Assembly (NCBI GenBank): GCA_030765055.1
Contig: CM060953.1
Location: forward strand, 187,083,782 to 187,147,781
Direction: 5' to 3'
DNA: 64,000 nt
Source: Mantis religiosa
Taxonomy: Eukaryota; Arthropoda; Insecta; Mantodea; Mantidae
Shown in pieces: positions 23,651-36,930 of this stretch. The first letter of the stretch is position 1. The number at the start of each line of letters is the position of its first letter. A model generated the notes under the pieces. The model made no database searches. It had not been told where the DNA came from and worked only from the letters and a program-made list of their open reading frames with translations. The position numbers and the translations under genes were made by a program.

Positions 23651-25042
23651 CGCCAGTATGACTTTACATTTCCAACTGAGTCGTATTTTTTCCTGAAAAA
23701 CCACTAGGAGTTCTCATATACATATGGGTCAACTACCTTAATGTCGACTTAAAACACGTAAGTACTTTAAATATGGGTTTTATTGTCCAACCACTGTTGG
23801 GTCAATTAATGGAAATTAATTATTCTTTCACACTATCCGGCTATGACATTCGCTTTTCCAATCTGACTCTTTTCTAAACTATGTCCTACAAAAGCTAGTA
23901 TGAAAGAACACTTTACGGAATATATATATAATCGATTTGCACCAGCACGGTATGGCGTTTTGTAAGGGCACGTTAAGATGTGTGGGAGTGGATATACCCA
24001 TCTTGAAGTTTTCATTGAATTGTCTTCAAATTTTGCCTGATACTATTGCTTCCACTTCAGAGAAATATTGAACAGCATCGGTGACGTACCAATATCCACG
24101 TTTTGGTGAACGCTTCCCTCATGTTTCCATTGTAATGCTTGTGGCTTTGTGCTGGCTAAATGTTTTGGATGGTCTGTTCTGTCCATCGGTTGAGTTCCTC
24201 CTTTGAGGAACTGACAAACACAAATCTTTTTCGGCAGTTCCATAACCTTTAGCAGGTAAGGTTTGTGGCATCATTCAATTAGCGTAGCTACTCTTCAAGC
24301 TGGCAACGCTGAACACGAGTGGTCCTTCATCATCCTCCATCAGCAATTGGATCGAGCAAGCAGTGACGTCATGGAATTCCTCGCTTCAAGGACGCGGCAG
24401 AGCCCTGGAAGGGAGTAAGCAGCGTGTGTCTAACCGGCTGTCTGAATGCTCACGAGCTCATCTTGGGAGATGCTTCACGCTGCGCGGCGTTAAACCTGAG
24501 CTTTTATGACTGAAATTTCGCAAGAATTTGTATCTTGAATTTTAAAGGGAGACTTCGGAATTTTATGTAGAATGTAAAAAGTTTAAAATTTCATCATTTT
24601 TACTACGCGAGAGCTGTAAACTTTATTATAAAGTTGGTTGAAATATGCAGCGGTTAGCAAGCAACCTCAAGCAACTGGTTCAGCTGCAGGTTACAAAGTG
24701 CTGAATCTGCAATGCGATATGAGAAATTGTGTCCCAATTACAATATTTCTGGTTGTGAAAGGTGCTCCAGTTTCGACTTGGCATTTTTGTGATTCCTTGG
24801 TTTCGTAAATAACTACGTCAGCCGATCGGTATGCGCTTGTCAGTCATATTGTGTTGCGTTATTGTTGACGGGAGGTGCTTTACAAATATTTGCTCTGGTT
24901 TTTTGAGCTTCCCTATTTTTCTTTCTTTCCCTGCATAAATATAGTAGCCATTGCATTCGATATGCAGACTGCATTGGGTATGCACGTTTTGAGGTTTCCT
25001 GACCAAGTATACCAATTTTGGAAAAATGTGGATAACAGGAAC
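23651..25042. other. Background, no gene seen
   Basis: A GC-richer stretch at 24290-24520 stands out from its surroundings but has no open frame or motif that I recognise. Confidence 0.4.
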
Positions 25043-25172
25043 CGGCCCTCCTTGCCGTGGTTGCTAGTTTCTGGCGTTCCGGCTCGTACAGATCGCGGGT
25101 TCGAGTCCCGTTTTGGGTATGGGCGTCTGTGTATATATTGCGTATGTGTAGCACAATAGAAAAAAAAACTGT
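25043..25172 (+). repeat. SINE family E copy
   Basis: B-box region 'cgcgggttcgagtcccg' followed by 'ttgggtatgggcgtctgtg' and an A-rich end. It matches the 3' two fifths of the copy at 51443-51800 (there 'cgcgggttcaagtcccgcc'). Confidence 0.7.
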
Positions 25173-25233
25173 AAAGCTCGGAAGTGCAATGCTGCGAAAA
25201 CAATGAAGTAAAGAAAAAAGAATAACAATAGCC

Positions 25234-25760
25234 ATTCTGCCTCAGGTTCAAGAGGCCCGAGTTCGAATCTCGGTCAGAATTAATTATCTGGATAAGGTTT
25301 TTTCAGGGTTTTTCCTTGTCCTGAGACATAAATGTCTGTTAACTCTTAAGTTCTATGGACCCTGTATTCATTTGAACATCGTTTCATTTATCGTTCGATA
25401 TGACTTAACGTTGGAGGTTTTCCCTTTTCCTGAAGAATGAATGTCTGACAACTCTAAGCTCTATGTACCCTGTACTCATTTGAACATCATTTCATTCATC
25501 GTCCAATATGACTTAACGTTGGAGGTTTTCCCTTATCCAGAAAGATGAATGTCTGGTAACTCTAAGCTCTATGTACCCTGTACTCATTTGAACATCATTT
25601 CATTCATCGTCCAATATGACTTAACGTTGGAGGTTTTCCCTTATCCAGAAAGATGAATGTCTGGTAACTCTAAGCTCTATGTACCCTGTACTCATTTGAC
25701 CATTTTATTCATCGTCCGAAATGACTTAACGCTGGAGGGCAAATAATTAAAAAAAATGTA
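25234..25760 (+). repeat. SINE family A with tail amplified in 108-bp tandem units
   Basis: The head is truncated but the B box 'gagttcgaatctcgg' is intact. After the first body and tail, the tail segment repeats at 25416, 25524 and 25632, a period of exactly 108 bp. The second and third extra units are nearly identical. The array ends in a normal family end with an A-rich tail. Confidence 0.95.
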
Positions 25761-28569
25761 ATGTGTGTTGAACGCAGGACTTTGTATTTAAGTTAAATAT
25801 CTTCCAATAATAGGACAAAGAAGATTTTTTGAGGAAATTTCCCCATTGCAAACCAATTGTTTACATGGGAACATTTTCGGAAATTTTGATTTTCACAAAA
25901 GTAGCTTTAACGATTTGGATTAAGGTATATGTTTAAGTTATTTTCATGACAAAAGGTACACGTTGAATTTTTGTTAATAATCTGTACAGTTCTTTTCATT
26001 AGGGAAGCCTTTGTGCATTTTTTATTGTTGGTAAACTATTCATTTTATATACAACTGTTTAGAACATGTCATCTATTTAAGGAGGGTTTATTTCACATAT
26101 CGTATCTTGTGTCGTTAGCCATTTCCGTGATAATCGCTATTATTGCTCTAAGTTTTTCAATAGTTAGTAATTTTTTAATTTGTTTCACGACGATGTCGGC
26201 TTACAGCTGATTTTGACCCAGTGTAAAATGCGTGCCCGCTCGTATTTGACGAGTACATGAGCTGGGGACCCTTAAGTAGAGCTTAATGTTTGATGCAACA
26301 ATAATTTATCGCCGATATTTTCTTCTTAAAACCAAAAATTAGTTTGAATATAAACAGCTGCAGGCATCTGAATGCGTGTGTGTGTTGTTTTTTGTCGTTC
26401 ACTCATTTGCATTTCGTTTACACTTTACCAATCTGGCAAATTTAGTAGTTCCCTTTGACTGGTCCTGGAATTGATTTATCTCCCTTTGAGCATTGCTCCC
26501 GTTTCCCCTCTCATTCGCTCACCTCTTTGTATTCACATTCCAGTTCCGACCTCGCCCTCCTAATTATTCTTCTTTCGATACGTCGTAATTTACAGAACCT
26601 AATTGCTTGCTATTCGGATCCACTCAGCCCCTCTCTTTAAAATACTTCGTAAAGGAAATTGCTCATTTGGTAAGTTTCGACCAATTTAGCCTGAAATGTT
26701 TATCACGACTTCTCAGCATATAGAGGTAATTTTCATAGTTTGTATCTAACTAGTTATTTTAAATCAAAAATTATAATTTGTGTAACTTTGAAATTTTTCG
26801 TGGAAAAATAATACAGCGTATCACTTTATTTTTCCAAAGGTTATATTGTGTTATAATCCTAGATCCAAAATACATGCTTATACAAAAAAAGGGTTGATTA
26901 ATTTGTTCATCAATGTGTATTGATAATCTAAAAGAAATTGAACAAAATTCAGATAATGAGGGGCATAACGTAACCAAATCTTAAAGAAAAAAGATACGCA
27001 AAAATGATTTAAAATTGATGGGATATTTGCGTACGCGCATTTAAATGTTGCATTAAGGCGATTAAATTACTGGAAAGGTAATACTCCAAATTGGATATTG
27101 AGAACTAATGTTTGAGGACTTTTTTTGTCCGTAATATTAATTTAAAAACGGGATTTCCTTTAAATTGTAAGTACATATGAAGTACCTACTAGTGGCATTG
27201 AAGTTAATTTTCTTGTATAATGATGCAGCTTTCTCTGTTGCCTGCATTTCTTCATTTCTAAACTCACTTCCTATTGCTAAGCCATATTCATTTGTTGCTT
27301 AGTTAGTAGAGGTATTACTTCTAAAGCTACCTTTCTAATATCATAAGGCCACGCTAACGAGAGCAGCACTGTATACTTTTATAGATTTAGTGTCTTCAGC
27401 TTGTGTATTGCATGTTTGACCTATTTCTTTATCGTCCTATGCACAGTTTTTCTGTTTGCAGACATCGCACTCCCTTGCTAGTAGAACAGCTAGTAGCGTG
27501 CTAACAGTTTCTCTTGACCTACAAACCTGAGGAACCTTCGGCTCGTTCATGTGGGTTTGAACCGAGGAACCGCTAGTAGCGGAACAGTCCAGAGGTGCTA
27601 TGCATCTGATTTTGGTGGTCTTGGCTGTGCTTCTGTTAAAGGTCAAACTTAGAACTGTAAATACTTCTCATTCTTAGTTACTTCGTTCCTCAAGATCAGG
27701 GAAAACGTTTGTCATTGACGACTTGAAAATAGAAGCATGCATAGAGCCGTTAATCTCCAAGAATTATAAATAGGTTATTGCAGAAAGGAATGCTGTAATC
27801 TGTGTAGAACGATCCTGTACTTGAACGGGACGCTCTTAGACTTCTAGTTTGTAACCAATCCGTGTAACAGCGGCGTAAGTCCATGCTTAATCATTTCCAG
27901 GCGATCCAATTGTGAATGGCGTAGTTTAAATAGAAGAAACAATCAGTTTCAAAATGCTGAGGGACAATCTCTTTAAAGGTTAAACATCACCATTTTTAAA
28001 TCTACTTATTTCGTATTTATTTCAAAGTACTTCGCAACGTGAGTTATTTTTTTTTTTTTAGAGGAATTTAATTCTTGTGCTTTAAGACATGACCAGCGTG
28101 TAGCTTAATACTTGTTGAAACTGAGCATCTTTCTGGGTTGCGAGATGTGTTCAGATTATTTCCAGAAAAAGAGCTGCTAAAGTTGAAAGTAACCTATACA
28201 ATCACACGTGAGCCCTTTAACAGCCAATGGACAAACTAATACTTCTTTATTAATCAGTCAGAATCGAACTTAGACGCCAAGTTTTAAAGCTTGGTGTCCA
28301 AAATCTAATAAATTGAACTACTTTTATCTTTTTTATTCCCATAAATAATTTACTATGATTTGGCCTGGAATTACAAAGCCTATCGCACTTTTATGTTATT
28401 GTCTAATATACATTGTAAACGTGATGTTTGGTTATCTACGGTTTGAAAATATAAAAGCATGTGGACAAAGTGTATCGGCACGTAATACAGGAAGGTAAGC
28501 CATTAGTGATTGCACTGAAACTATATAAAATGGTACTAATTTTTATCACAAGTATTCATTAATCTCAAT
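25761..28569. other. Background, no gene seen
   Basis: AT-rich sequence. A 69-codon minus-strand frame at 27437-27646 lies in a GC-richer patch but has no recognisable domain. Confidence 0.4.
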
Positions 28570-30190
28570 TAAGTCACCGAAGGCTTATCTGGTGATGTTA
28601 CTGAAGTTTTAAAATGGCGTGGATAGATTGCTGCTGTATGTATATGCAGCACGCGTTTCAAATGTTTCTCTCCACGTATTCCAAATGTTTTAAGTACCAT
28701 CATTTGTTTTGGGGTTTTGAATGCCAACCTGGACCGAGGGACAGAGACCCCTACAATGCTAAAGGGGAACTGGCCGTAAATATACATACAGAAAATGGCA
28801 CGTGGAACAACAGAGATCCGCAGCAAAGTTTCGCAACGTAGAAGTATCCTTGAATTCTTATATAACCCACCTGCTGTGTGCGCTCAGCATAACAGAGTTC
28901 TCACGTACTTGGAACACACGTCATAAAATCATATCAGTCTGCCAGCTGTGTATGCGAGCAACAGGGTGTAGCTTCTGGTTTTTGCTGATGGTACACAATG
29001 GGGTTTGAGCGAGGGGATGTTCTGGCCTGAGGGTTGCACTGGCGTACGTGACTGTCGCCATGCGCTTCATGGAGGTGTATCGGCAAGCACTTCACAGGCA
29101 TGCAGTAAACCGTTTCAGGCCAGCTCGTGAAATGAGTTAGCAAGCACCTGCCAGCCGCACTTCCTTTGTTTTAGGCCACTCTCGCCTAAGGTTTCAAATA
29201 GCCATCCATCATGATAATCTCCTTATGCTAAAATAATGATTACATTAAGGAAAGTGTAATAAATCGACCTCTCACTTTCTGTAATTCGTTATGTTAACCT
29301 AAAGCCATTATCATAATTTTATCTACACATTACCATTCATGTTCGTAGACACAATGATTATATGTTTAAAAATGATACCGCATGCCATTTTGTGCTTTAG
29401 TGTGCACTTCACGGAGGATGAAAAATCGCTAATCCCTCCACTTTTTGGAATGAAGACTTAGTCCAACTTTTAGAGAAAGAAATTTGGTGGTTGATCTTTT
29501 GAGAAATTAACACAATGTGATGTCCATAAAATTCCATTACCTTTGAATGCAAAGATGTTGAGGTAACTCTTAAGTATTATAAAATTCAAAATAACAAGAA
29601 AAATTTTGAAAATGGGTTGCTTAAAAAGTGACTTACATTGTGTACTTTAACCAGATTAAAATTTGGTTCAACAGTTCGGCTAGTCATTCAGAATGCAAAA
29701 GACTTGAAGGGGCTATGCTTAGAAGGCCCAACATAACACATTTAATTTCTCATTTTAAAGACATATTTTAATCAAACCGTTTTTATATATTCGATAGAAA
29801 ATAGAAATTTTCGAAGTTACTATGTAAAGATTTATTTAGGCTGTGGGATTTCTTTAAATCGTCAGGATTGCATCCTTGAAAATGTATTTAATCAACTTTC
29901 CGTTTTTAAGTTACATTAGACGGAGAAAAAGCCTTTTCTTGAAGTACTTTCTTTTTATTTCGACGCTCTTGATTATATAAATTTCCGATGAAATTTCGAT
30001 ATCGTATGCAATACTTTGCCTACTACTTACAACATGGTAGAGAAAGTGAACATGCAATCTTTAATACCTAGGTAGAACAAAGGAAAACTACCTGGTGCTG
30101 TTTTTCAGTTCCTCTCACTTTATTAAAACGTTAATTTTTTAAAACATTAAAATTTAGAATCTAAAATAGCGATAGAAATGAGTTTTGACG
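28570..30190. other. Background, no gene seen
   Basis: A GC-richer segment at 28920-29160 has short frames on both strands and no motif. The rest is AT-rich. Confidence 0.4.
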
Positions 30191-30204
30191 GAGGAAGGAT
30201 GCTG

Positions 30205-30412
30205 GGTGGACTGTGTGGCCCAGTTTTTTAGGTGCTGTCATTTTGATCTCAAGGTCACGAGTTCATATCCGTCACAGCCCGGTGATTTTTAAGTGTGCTT
30301 AAAAGCACCAACCATGCCAGTAGGTTTACAGCCATGTGGAAAAACCTAGGAAGAAAATTCCGTCACACTGGCGATGCTGATATGATCCTGGAATTTAAGT
30401 GTTGTTAACAAA
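30205..30412 (+). repeat. SINE family F copy
   Basis: A tRNA-like part with B-box-like 'ggtcacgagttcatatcc' is followed by a body that ends 'gctgatatgatcctggaa', the end shared with 21475-21614. The family has a 3' end different from families A, B and C. Confidence 0.6.
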
Positions 30413-33400
30413 GAGAAGTTTTCCTCAGAATGTTGGTCAAGAATTGTCAACGCTTTTACTGAACTTTCTCATTAAATGCATCAGCTTTTATTGCTATAAA
30501 GTATTTACGCATCGATGTATTGGTCACTATAAGATCGAATGACTACTAAATGCATGTAAATAATTGTTGTAAACAAATATGAAAATAACTTGTTCTTATT
30601 TTTTTTAAATAGTCTCTCTTTAAAGTATAAAAGAGTTAAACTATAATGGATAATTCGGAAACATTGAATCCACAAAAAGATTTGTAGTAAACATTGTATG
30701 TAAACAGATTTGTAATTCCCCCGGTAGGAAATTCTCTGGTATAAATTCCAGCGAGAAGCGTCGCAGGTTATTTATAGGAAATTCAAGAGGGAAACGCTGT
30801 CGAAATAACAAGAAAAGCTTTTCCGGGAAGCGCTTGTTTGTTTTGGATGGCACTTCCGTGAAAAACTGCTCTTTACCTTAAAGGTGCTAGACTGGAGTAT
30901 AGCATTTACTGTTTATGATAACTTCGCTTTGCAAAGGGCATATACTTTGTATAGGTAATGCTTTAGGTTGAATGCATCTCTTACCTTACCGAAGGAGCAG
31001 AGAAGATAAACTGATGACATTAGGTATATCGCAGATTTCTTTCTAACCTTATAAATTCATATGTATTTTTTCAACTTTTATTTTGTCAAAAGTGAATCGA
31101 GAATATATTGACACATTGTTTCACTCACATGTTTATTCACAGGACATGTTTCAAGAGCTCTTGCTCCTATCATCAGCTGATACTCGATTAGTTTAAGTTG
31201 TAGTGGTTTCCTCTTTCTCCGTATTGTCAATAGATGGCGTGATGTACTTGTCAAAGATGTCCGGTGGTGGAGTTTCAAAATTCATGACTATGACGATGTT
31301 TGTTGATGAAGATTTTTTCCCATACGGAAAGGTCTATGGGGTGATAAAGATATTTTATTAGAGATGTTTCCAAGTTGATGTCATGTCTAGTATTTATTTT
31401 GTCGCTTATTTTGCATTAGAATGGTTGCAGACTATACAGGATTTGGCGATATGCATAGAAAATACTCAACTTTTTTTAAGCAATGAATTCAGTAATTCAG
31501 AAGTATTTAATGGTACAACAAATTGTTATTTTTTATGCTGGAGATTTGTGACCCCTTGTAGACCCCTTAGTTTACAGAGACTTCCAGATATATACCTAAA
31601 TGCATAGATTTCATGTCTTCATTTTGTGACGAAATTTGGGAGATCTTTGAAAATCTTCTATTAAATTTGAAAGGTGCCAACAAAATTTCATATAAGTCTT
31701 TTCAGGTACAACTGTTGGGAAAAAAATCGTTCTTTTTTGCAGCAGGTTGTCCAAAAATTGCCTTTTTGTGTATGGACAAAGAATCCAAGCAGAGGTAGAC
31801 ACACCCTGGTGTGTTTAGCCATTGAAAGATGAGCAAACATTTGTTCAAGTTTTACACCTGTTTGTAGCATTTTCTGCTCACAGGACTAAGCAGTGGTTCA
31901 GAAAAGTTGTGAAAGTATATCCCGTCTGGATCGGGACAGCCAGCTGGAAGCTGCGGTTGATGACCTTGGCTGCCAGGGTGAACAACCAGCCATGACTTCG
32001 TGCACCGATCTGGAGCGTAGCCCAATTAGGTGTTTGTATTGCATTGCCAACGTTCCCCCTTGTGAATACTGCAGTATTTTGGTACGCGAAAAGAAAACAG
32101 TTGAACTGTCGAAGTAAGAAGTCTTGAAACGGTAATATGAGTTTTAGCCAAATTATTTTTCGGGTGAAACTAACCTCGAATGAGACTCCTATTACCTGTT
32201 AAAATATAGCAGCCTATATAATATTTTTTCCCCACTTGTTCTGTTCACAATCTAATCATCACTGTATCAGCTGTTAGACTACAGCATACTAAAGAAATAC
32301 CTACTGTAGCAATGTCAAAATTTATTTGGAAATTTCTATTATTTCTATCTACAACGATTAAAACACATGATTTTGGAAGCTCAGTTGAAGCAATATGTTT
32401 TCGTTAATGGAAACTTAACGGGGATGTTTCGGAACTTTGTAAATATTCTCCACATTTGATGAGGTGGATGACGTAGTCCACTTCATTCCATACCAAAGAG
32501 CTCGCATTATATCCCTATCTATACTCTAATTACAGTCATCCGGAATATTTTGAACTTAAAAGTATGTTTTAGGCTTGCTTGGTTAGGAGAACAACATATT
32601 TTATGAAAGAAAAGCTTTTATGCTATTTCGAGCATAATACGAACGATTTAAAACCAATGTTGAGCTATGGTGTACCGTGTACTATGTGTATCGTGATTAC
32701 GATATGTAAAGGTCTGCATAAAAATGCAAACCTCCCCTAATTTAAGGTTTTTTAAACTTTCCCAAAACAGTCCTGAAAGTGGCCAAATTTAAGAAATCTC
32801 TATTCTGAACTCTCTAAACATTTAACATATTAAATGCAAATGCGTTTTGAAAACAATTGTATTTTGTTTGCATAAATTCACATGAGTATAAATTGGTACG
32901 AAACTAGCTTTGATATTCTGATTTTACATTATAAATGAAATTAAATGTCTGATATTCAGTAAAAGCTGTCGTTCACGTGTTCAAAATCCAATTATAGGAG
33001 CAAAAGCCTAAGGTCGCCCTTGGCTCAGATTGTGACATATTTATCAATATACCAAGAATTTAAGATGAAAAAAATTGATAACTGTAGACAACACAGTCTC
33101 CAGAAAGTAGGTTTCTTCACTTTAAAAAATCTGATTCATTACTTCCTTTGCCTAGCTCTACTTATTTTACAAACAATTATTGCTTTTGCTTGTTACTATA
33201 GATAAACATTGCAAGTGAAATTCCATACTGCTTACTTAGCTAGGAAAGCATTTACCGAATAGCGACTTCACACTTGGAAAAGCTATAAATGCTTGAAGAA
33301 TCAAAACCAACAAACGGTGGTTAAGTTTAAAAAAATGTGTGTTTCGAGATCTACATTTGTTGTACAGTAATATTGTGTTATCTCGTACGTATACATCTTA

Positions 33401-34435
33401 TGCATAAATGCAGAATGAATGCGAATTCAGAGCCAATTCTCAGTTAATTTAGATGATCATTTATGGCAATGTGAATATATGTGAATATATCTTGAATATA
33501 TGGCAATGTGATCAAAATTGAAGCAGCCATTTTAAAGAAAATAAACATTTTCGCGAAGAAAGTTCCATGTAAGGGACAGTTTTGAGTTGGAGCATTTGAA
33601 ACATCTTTTAAAGATACTGAACTTAAATATCAACTTTGTTATTTTATCGAATTTACGTTTCGAGTTTTGCTGTTCGTTATTTCCGATGAAATTTTCATAT
33701 CCAATTTTTGGGACAAAATACTTCTTATATGTATGTTGGAATACGCGTATTTCCTGCGTTTCCTGTATTTTGTGTCGCCATTTTAGCATTGAACTGCCTG
33801 TGAGTGGTTGTTATAACCATTCAAATAGAGAACCACGATGCAACAGTTGTCCAGGCTCATCAGGATACATTAGGTCTAGGAAACATGTGATGGAACTTGA
33901 CCCTGATACCAAGTGGGCCCCCTTCCTGCAGCGGCAGCTGGTATTTAAACCGGACTTCATTGTGGGGTGAATCATCCCTTAAGGGAGGGGAATGGCAAGC
34001 ACTTTCTGCTCGTCATTTTGCTTGTATGAGACAGCTAATGTGAATTTACGACGCTGGAGTACTCCGGCATGAGTCAGCAAGCCAATAAGGATAATGTGTG
34101 TATGTATGACCCCCTTGTAGACTGCTACTGTAAACGATTACATCCTTGGAGGCTGATAGAAATGCCACAAATATAGTCAAACCTAGCAATATGTGACCCA
34201 CGAGGTAAATTCTGTCATTCTAAGTATATTGCGAATAGAATTACCTCTGTTTTTGAAACAATCGGTATGTCCTATTCATATATCTTCTAGGTCCTTTTAT
34301 TAATGGGTATATACATTTATCTACTCCATTTTCGAGATTAAAATTTCCGGAAGTAGCTGTTGTCCATTTTATAATTACACAGACAAGTAATCACAGGAGT
34401 AAAGCAGAACCAGTTGCTATTACGTGATATACTTT
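30413..34435. other. Long background stretch, no gene seen
   Basis: No domain or repeat family recognised. A minus-strand segment near 31100-31280 resembles the end of a transposable element by composition only. A GC-richer open stretch at 33790-33970 (end of a 127-codon plus-strand frame) has no recognisable domain. Confidence 0.4.
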
Positions 34436-34600
34436 ACATGGGGAAGATATTCTGAGGTTTCTGATTGGCTATGTTAAATATGAATTGATTTCTACTGAAC
34501 AAAAGCGGGGTAGCAGCAAACTCTACTCCAGCCAACGAGGAATGTGGTTCGTCGCAATCTATTCATAAGCCAATCAGAGGCATCAGAATATCCTTATCAT
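34436..34600. repeat. Foldback repeat with about 40-bp arms
   Basis: 'gatattctgaggtttctgat' near 34447 pairs with the reverse complement of 'atcagaggcatcagaatatc' near 34576, and pairing extends outward through 'acatg'. The interior 'gcggggtagc' and its left flank resemble 60555-60620. Confidence 0.6.
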
Positions 34601-35074
34601 GTGGCATAGAGGTGTTAACTTTACTCCGCTAGTTTGTTATACATCGGTGACTGACATGTGTAAAAGCAATAATTGCTCCACTATACTCATATACAGGACC
34701 TAATGACAATTCGCTATATTGGAAATACGGCACCAGTAATGTTCTTCTCAGCTGTGAACCGTCAAATATTTTTTTACAAAGAAAACCTTAACTGTAGTAT
34801 TGCATTTAAACTGCGTTTTTTAAATTTAATAAATACAACCCTAAGTTTTTTTAATGTATTAGGATTGTGATTATTGTGGAGGGGATTCGGCACCGAAACC
34901 TGTGGTTTATTGTACCTAAGCCCCAAGTGGAAGGATGAGGCGACAGGGGACAGCACGGCAGACTCAAGGAGTCACGACAGCGCCGAGACACCCGCCGACA
35001 CTTCTACCCTGAAAGAGACCACCAGGTGATGTGAAACGATAATGGAGGTGAAATGGAGGGACAGAAAATTAGGG

Positions 35075-35222
35075 GGATATAATTAACCTACCCAGCATTC
35101 GCCTGGCGAGCCGGGAAAACCCCCGAAAAAACCATGGTTCAGGTAGGTTGGCTATGGGAATCGAACGCGGGCCTCCCGAATGCAAGCCATAGACGAAACC
35201 ACTTGAGACATACCACTCGGTT
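35075..35222 (-). repeat. tRNA-derived SINE, minor family
   Basis: The minus strand has a head 'ccgagtggtatgtctcaag', a B-box region 'gcgttcgattcccata', and a body with 'ttcgggggttttcccgg'. This is a single copy in the window. Confidence 0.65.
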
Positions 35223-35447
35223 TGATACATTATCTTTTTAAGGCTTTGTGACATATTTTATAAAGCAATGGTTTAATAAAGCATTTCAGGGTCTTTTTTT
35301 TCCCTCATACGTAGAACCATTGTTAAAAACTTTACTTTTTTCATTTACGAAAGTTTGAGTTGACCTTGGGAATTCGCACCGAAAACGTATCATTGTGTTC
35401 CCCTTTACATACGGAAAGATTCCCATAAATTCTTAAATCTCGTGTTC

Positions 35448-35619
<172 letters not shown>

Positions 35620-35991
35620 ACAATGTATAATGCGGGAATAATAAGGTTGTACTAATTTACCATACACTGCTGACCCCGACAATATTTGCATCGTTATGTC
35701 AATTGGACGAGTTTTTAGGCCAAGAAAGCGCGGGATCATCATATCCTGTCTTAAGCTATGCTCCAAATTCGTTCCCACCTCCTTCTCACCACGTTTTGTA
35801 GTCTTATTTTACCTTTCGTACCCGTGATTTGCAATCCAGATTCAATTTAACTATTTCGCTTTTGTAACTGGAATTTTATAAATTTGAGTTGAGTGCATTA
35901 AGAATGTATTTTATTTAATTGATCTTTACAGTCGGTTAAATATTGTTAGGTGTAACTAATTTGTAATAGGTCTCGGTGGGTCCTTAAATTT

Positions 35992-36218
35992 GTCCGCGTC
36001 TGTAGCGTAGATGTTAGCGTGTCTGCCTCGCGTTCAAGAGGTCCCGAGTTCGAATATCGGTTGGGGTGAGTTACCTGGATAATGGTTTTTCCGGAGGTCT
36101 CCCTTATGAAAGACGAATGTCAGGTATCTCTAAGCTGATGGATCCTGGGCTCATTTGAGCATCATTTCATTCATCGTCGGATATGGCTTAACGTTGGAGG
36201 ACGTAAATTAAAAAAAAG
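35992..36218 (+). repeat. SINE family A copy, full length
   Basis: Head 'gtctgtagcgtagatgttag', B box 'cccgagttcgaatatcgg', body through 'gtatctctaagctgatgg', tail 'ttggaggacgtaaatta' and an A-run. It is one of the best copies, along with 38067. Confidence 0.95.
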
Positions 36219-36469
36219 TGACAGGTCTTTTGCATTCTATATACAGAAAACTTGCAGATGTTTTGATGGATTATACGAAGTTATAATTGAATATACTAAT
36301 TACCCCTTTAAAATATATTTTGACACGATATCATTGAAAAAACAACTATTAGGAGGAATTAGCTTACCAATAAGGGTAGTAAAACGATGGGCTCTGATGA
36401 ACAAATATAAATACCAAAATGTGAAGATCTTCAAAGAATTACACTAAATTTAGTAATAAAAATTTATGG

Positions 36470-36930
36470 AAATTTCAGTTGACTAAACGAATGGCATAGA
36501 AAGTCTAGACAAAGCTCAGTAATGAAATTGATGGCTGTCCAATATATAACTTATTGTTCTGTAACATGGACGATGATTGCAAGATATAAAAAAATACAGG
36601 GGAGCCGAGATTAAATTTCGCAGACAAAGAGCAGGATCTACAAAATAATATACAAAAATCTTGAAATAAGACAGTAACTGAACATATTAGAATTAAATGA
36701 AACAAAAGAAGAATATAGAGGAAATTAGAACACTTGGGACAGTGTGACAGAATATAGGATAGCCAAAATAGTGTATAGGTATACACCCATTGAACGAAGG
36801 TATATAGCAGGACCAAGGAAAAGATGAATTGAACAAGACTTTGGAGTCGGTACAGGTAAAAATGCCGAAATCTTGAAGAAGACATTGGATATGGCCGTAT
36901 CACTGCAGTGCTTCTTCCTCCAAATACATT
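36470..36930 (+). pseudogene. LINE 3' end (RTE-like reverse transcriptase C-terminus)
   Basis: Broken reading frames show landmarks common at the C-terminus of insect non-LTR ORF2 proteins. A TWTM-ARYKK region near 36560 corresponds to the usual 'YGSETW' zone. A late 'IAKIVYRYTP' segment (about 36760) leads to GPRKR followed by a stop in place of the expected Trp, then IEQDFG. Several frameshifts and stops separate these. The element is 5' truncated. The clade is inferred from the 'RGRP(R)KRW' type of ending. Confidence 0.65.

Noticed and set aside
28262..28334. A tRNA-like segment on the minus strand (A-box-like 'gtagttcaatttattaga', a CCAAG/CTTGG anticodon-like stem, B-box-like 'agttcgattct')
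   Set aside because: The acceptor and T stems do not pair and the loop sizes are off. It may be a decayed SINE head or a mitochondrial-type tRNA relic, but there is no support for a working gene.
33587..33970. A 127-codon plus-strand frame
   Set aside because: The first half is AT-rich random-looking sequence and the second a GC-richer patch. Nothing is recognisable and the composition changes in the middle, which argues against a single exon.
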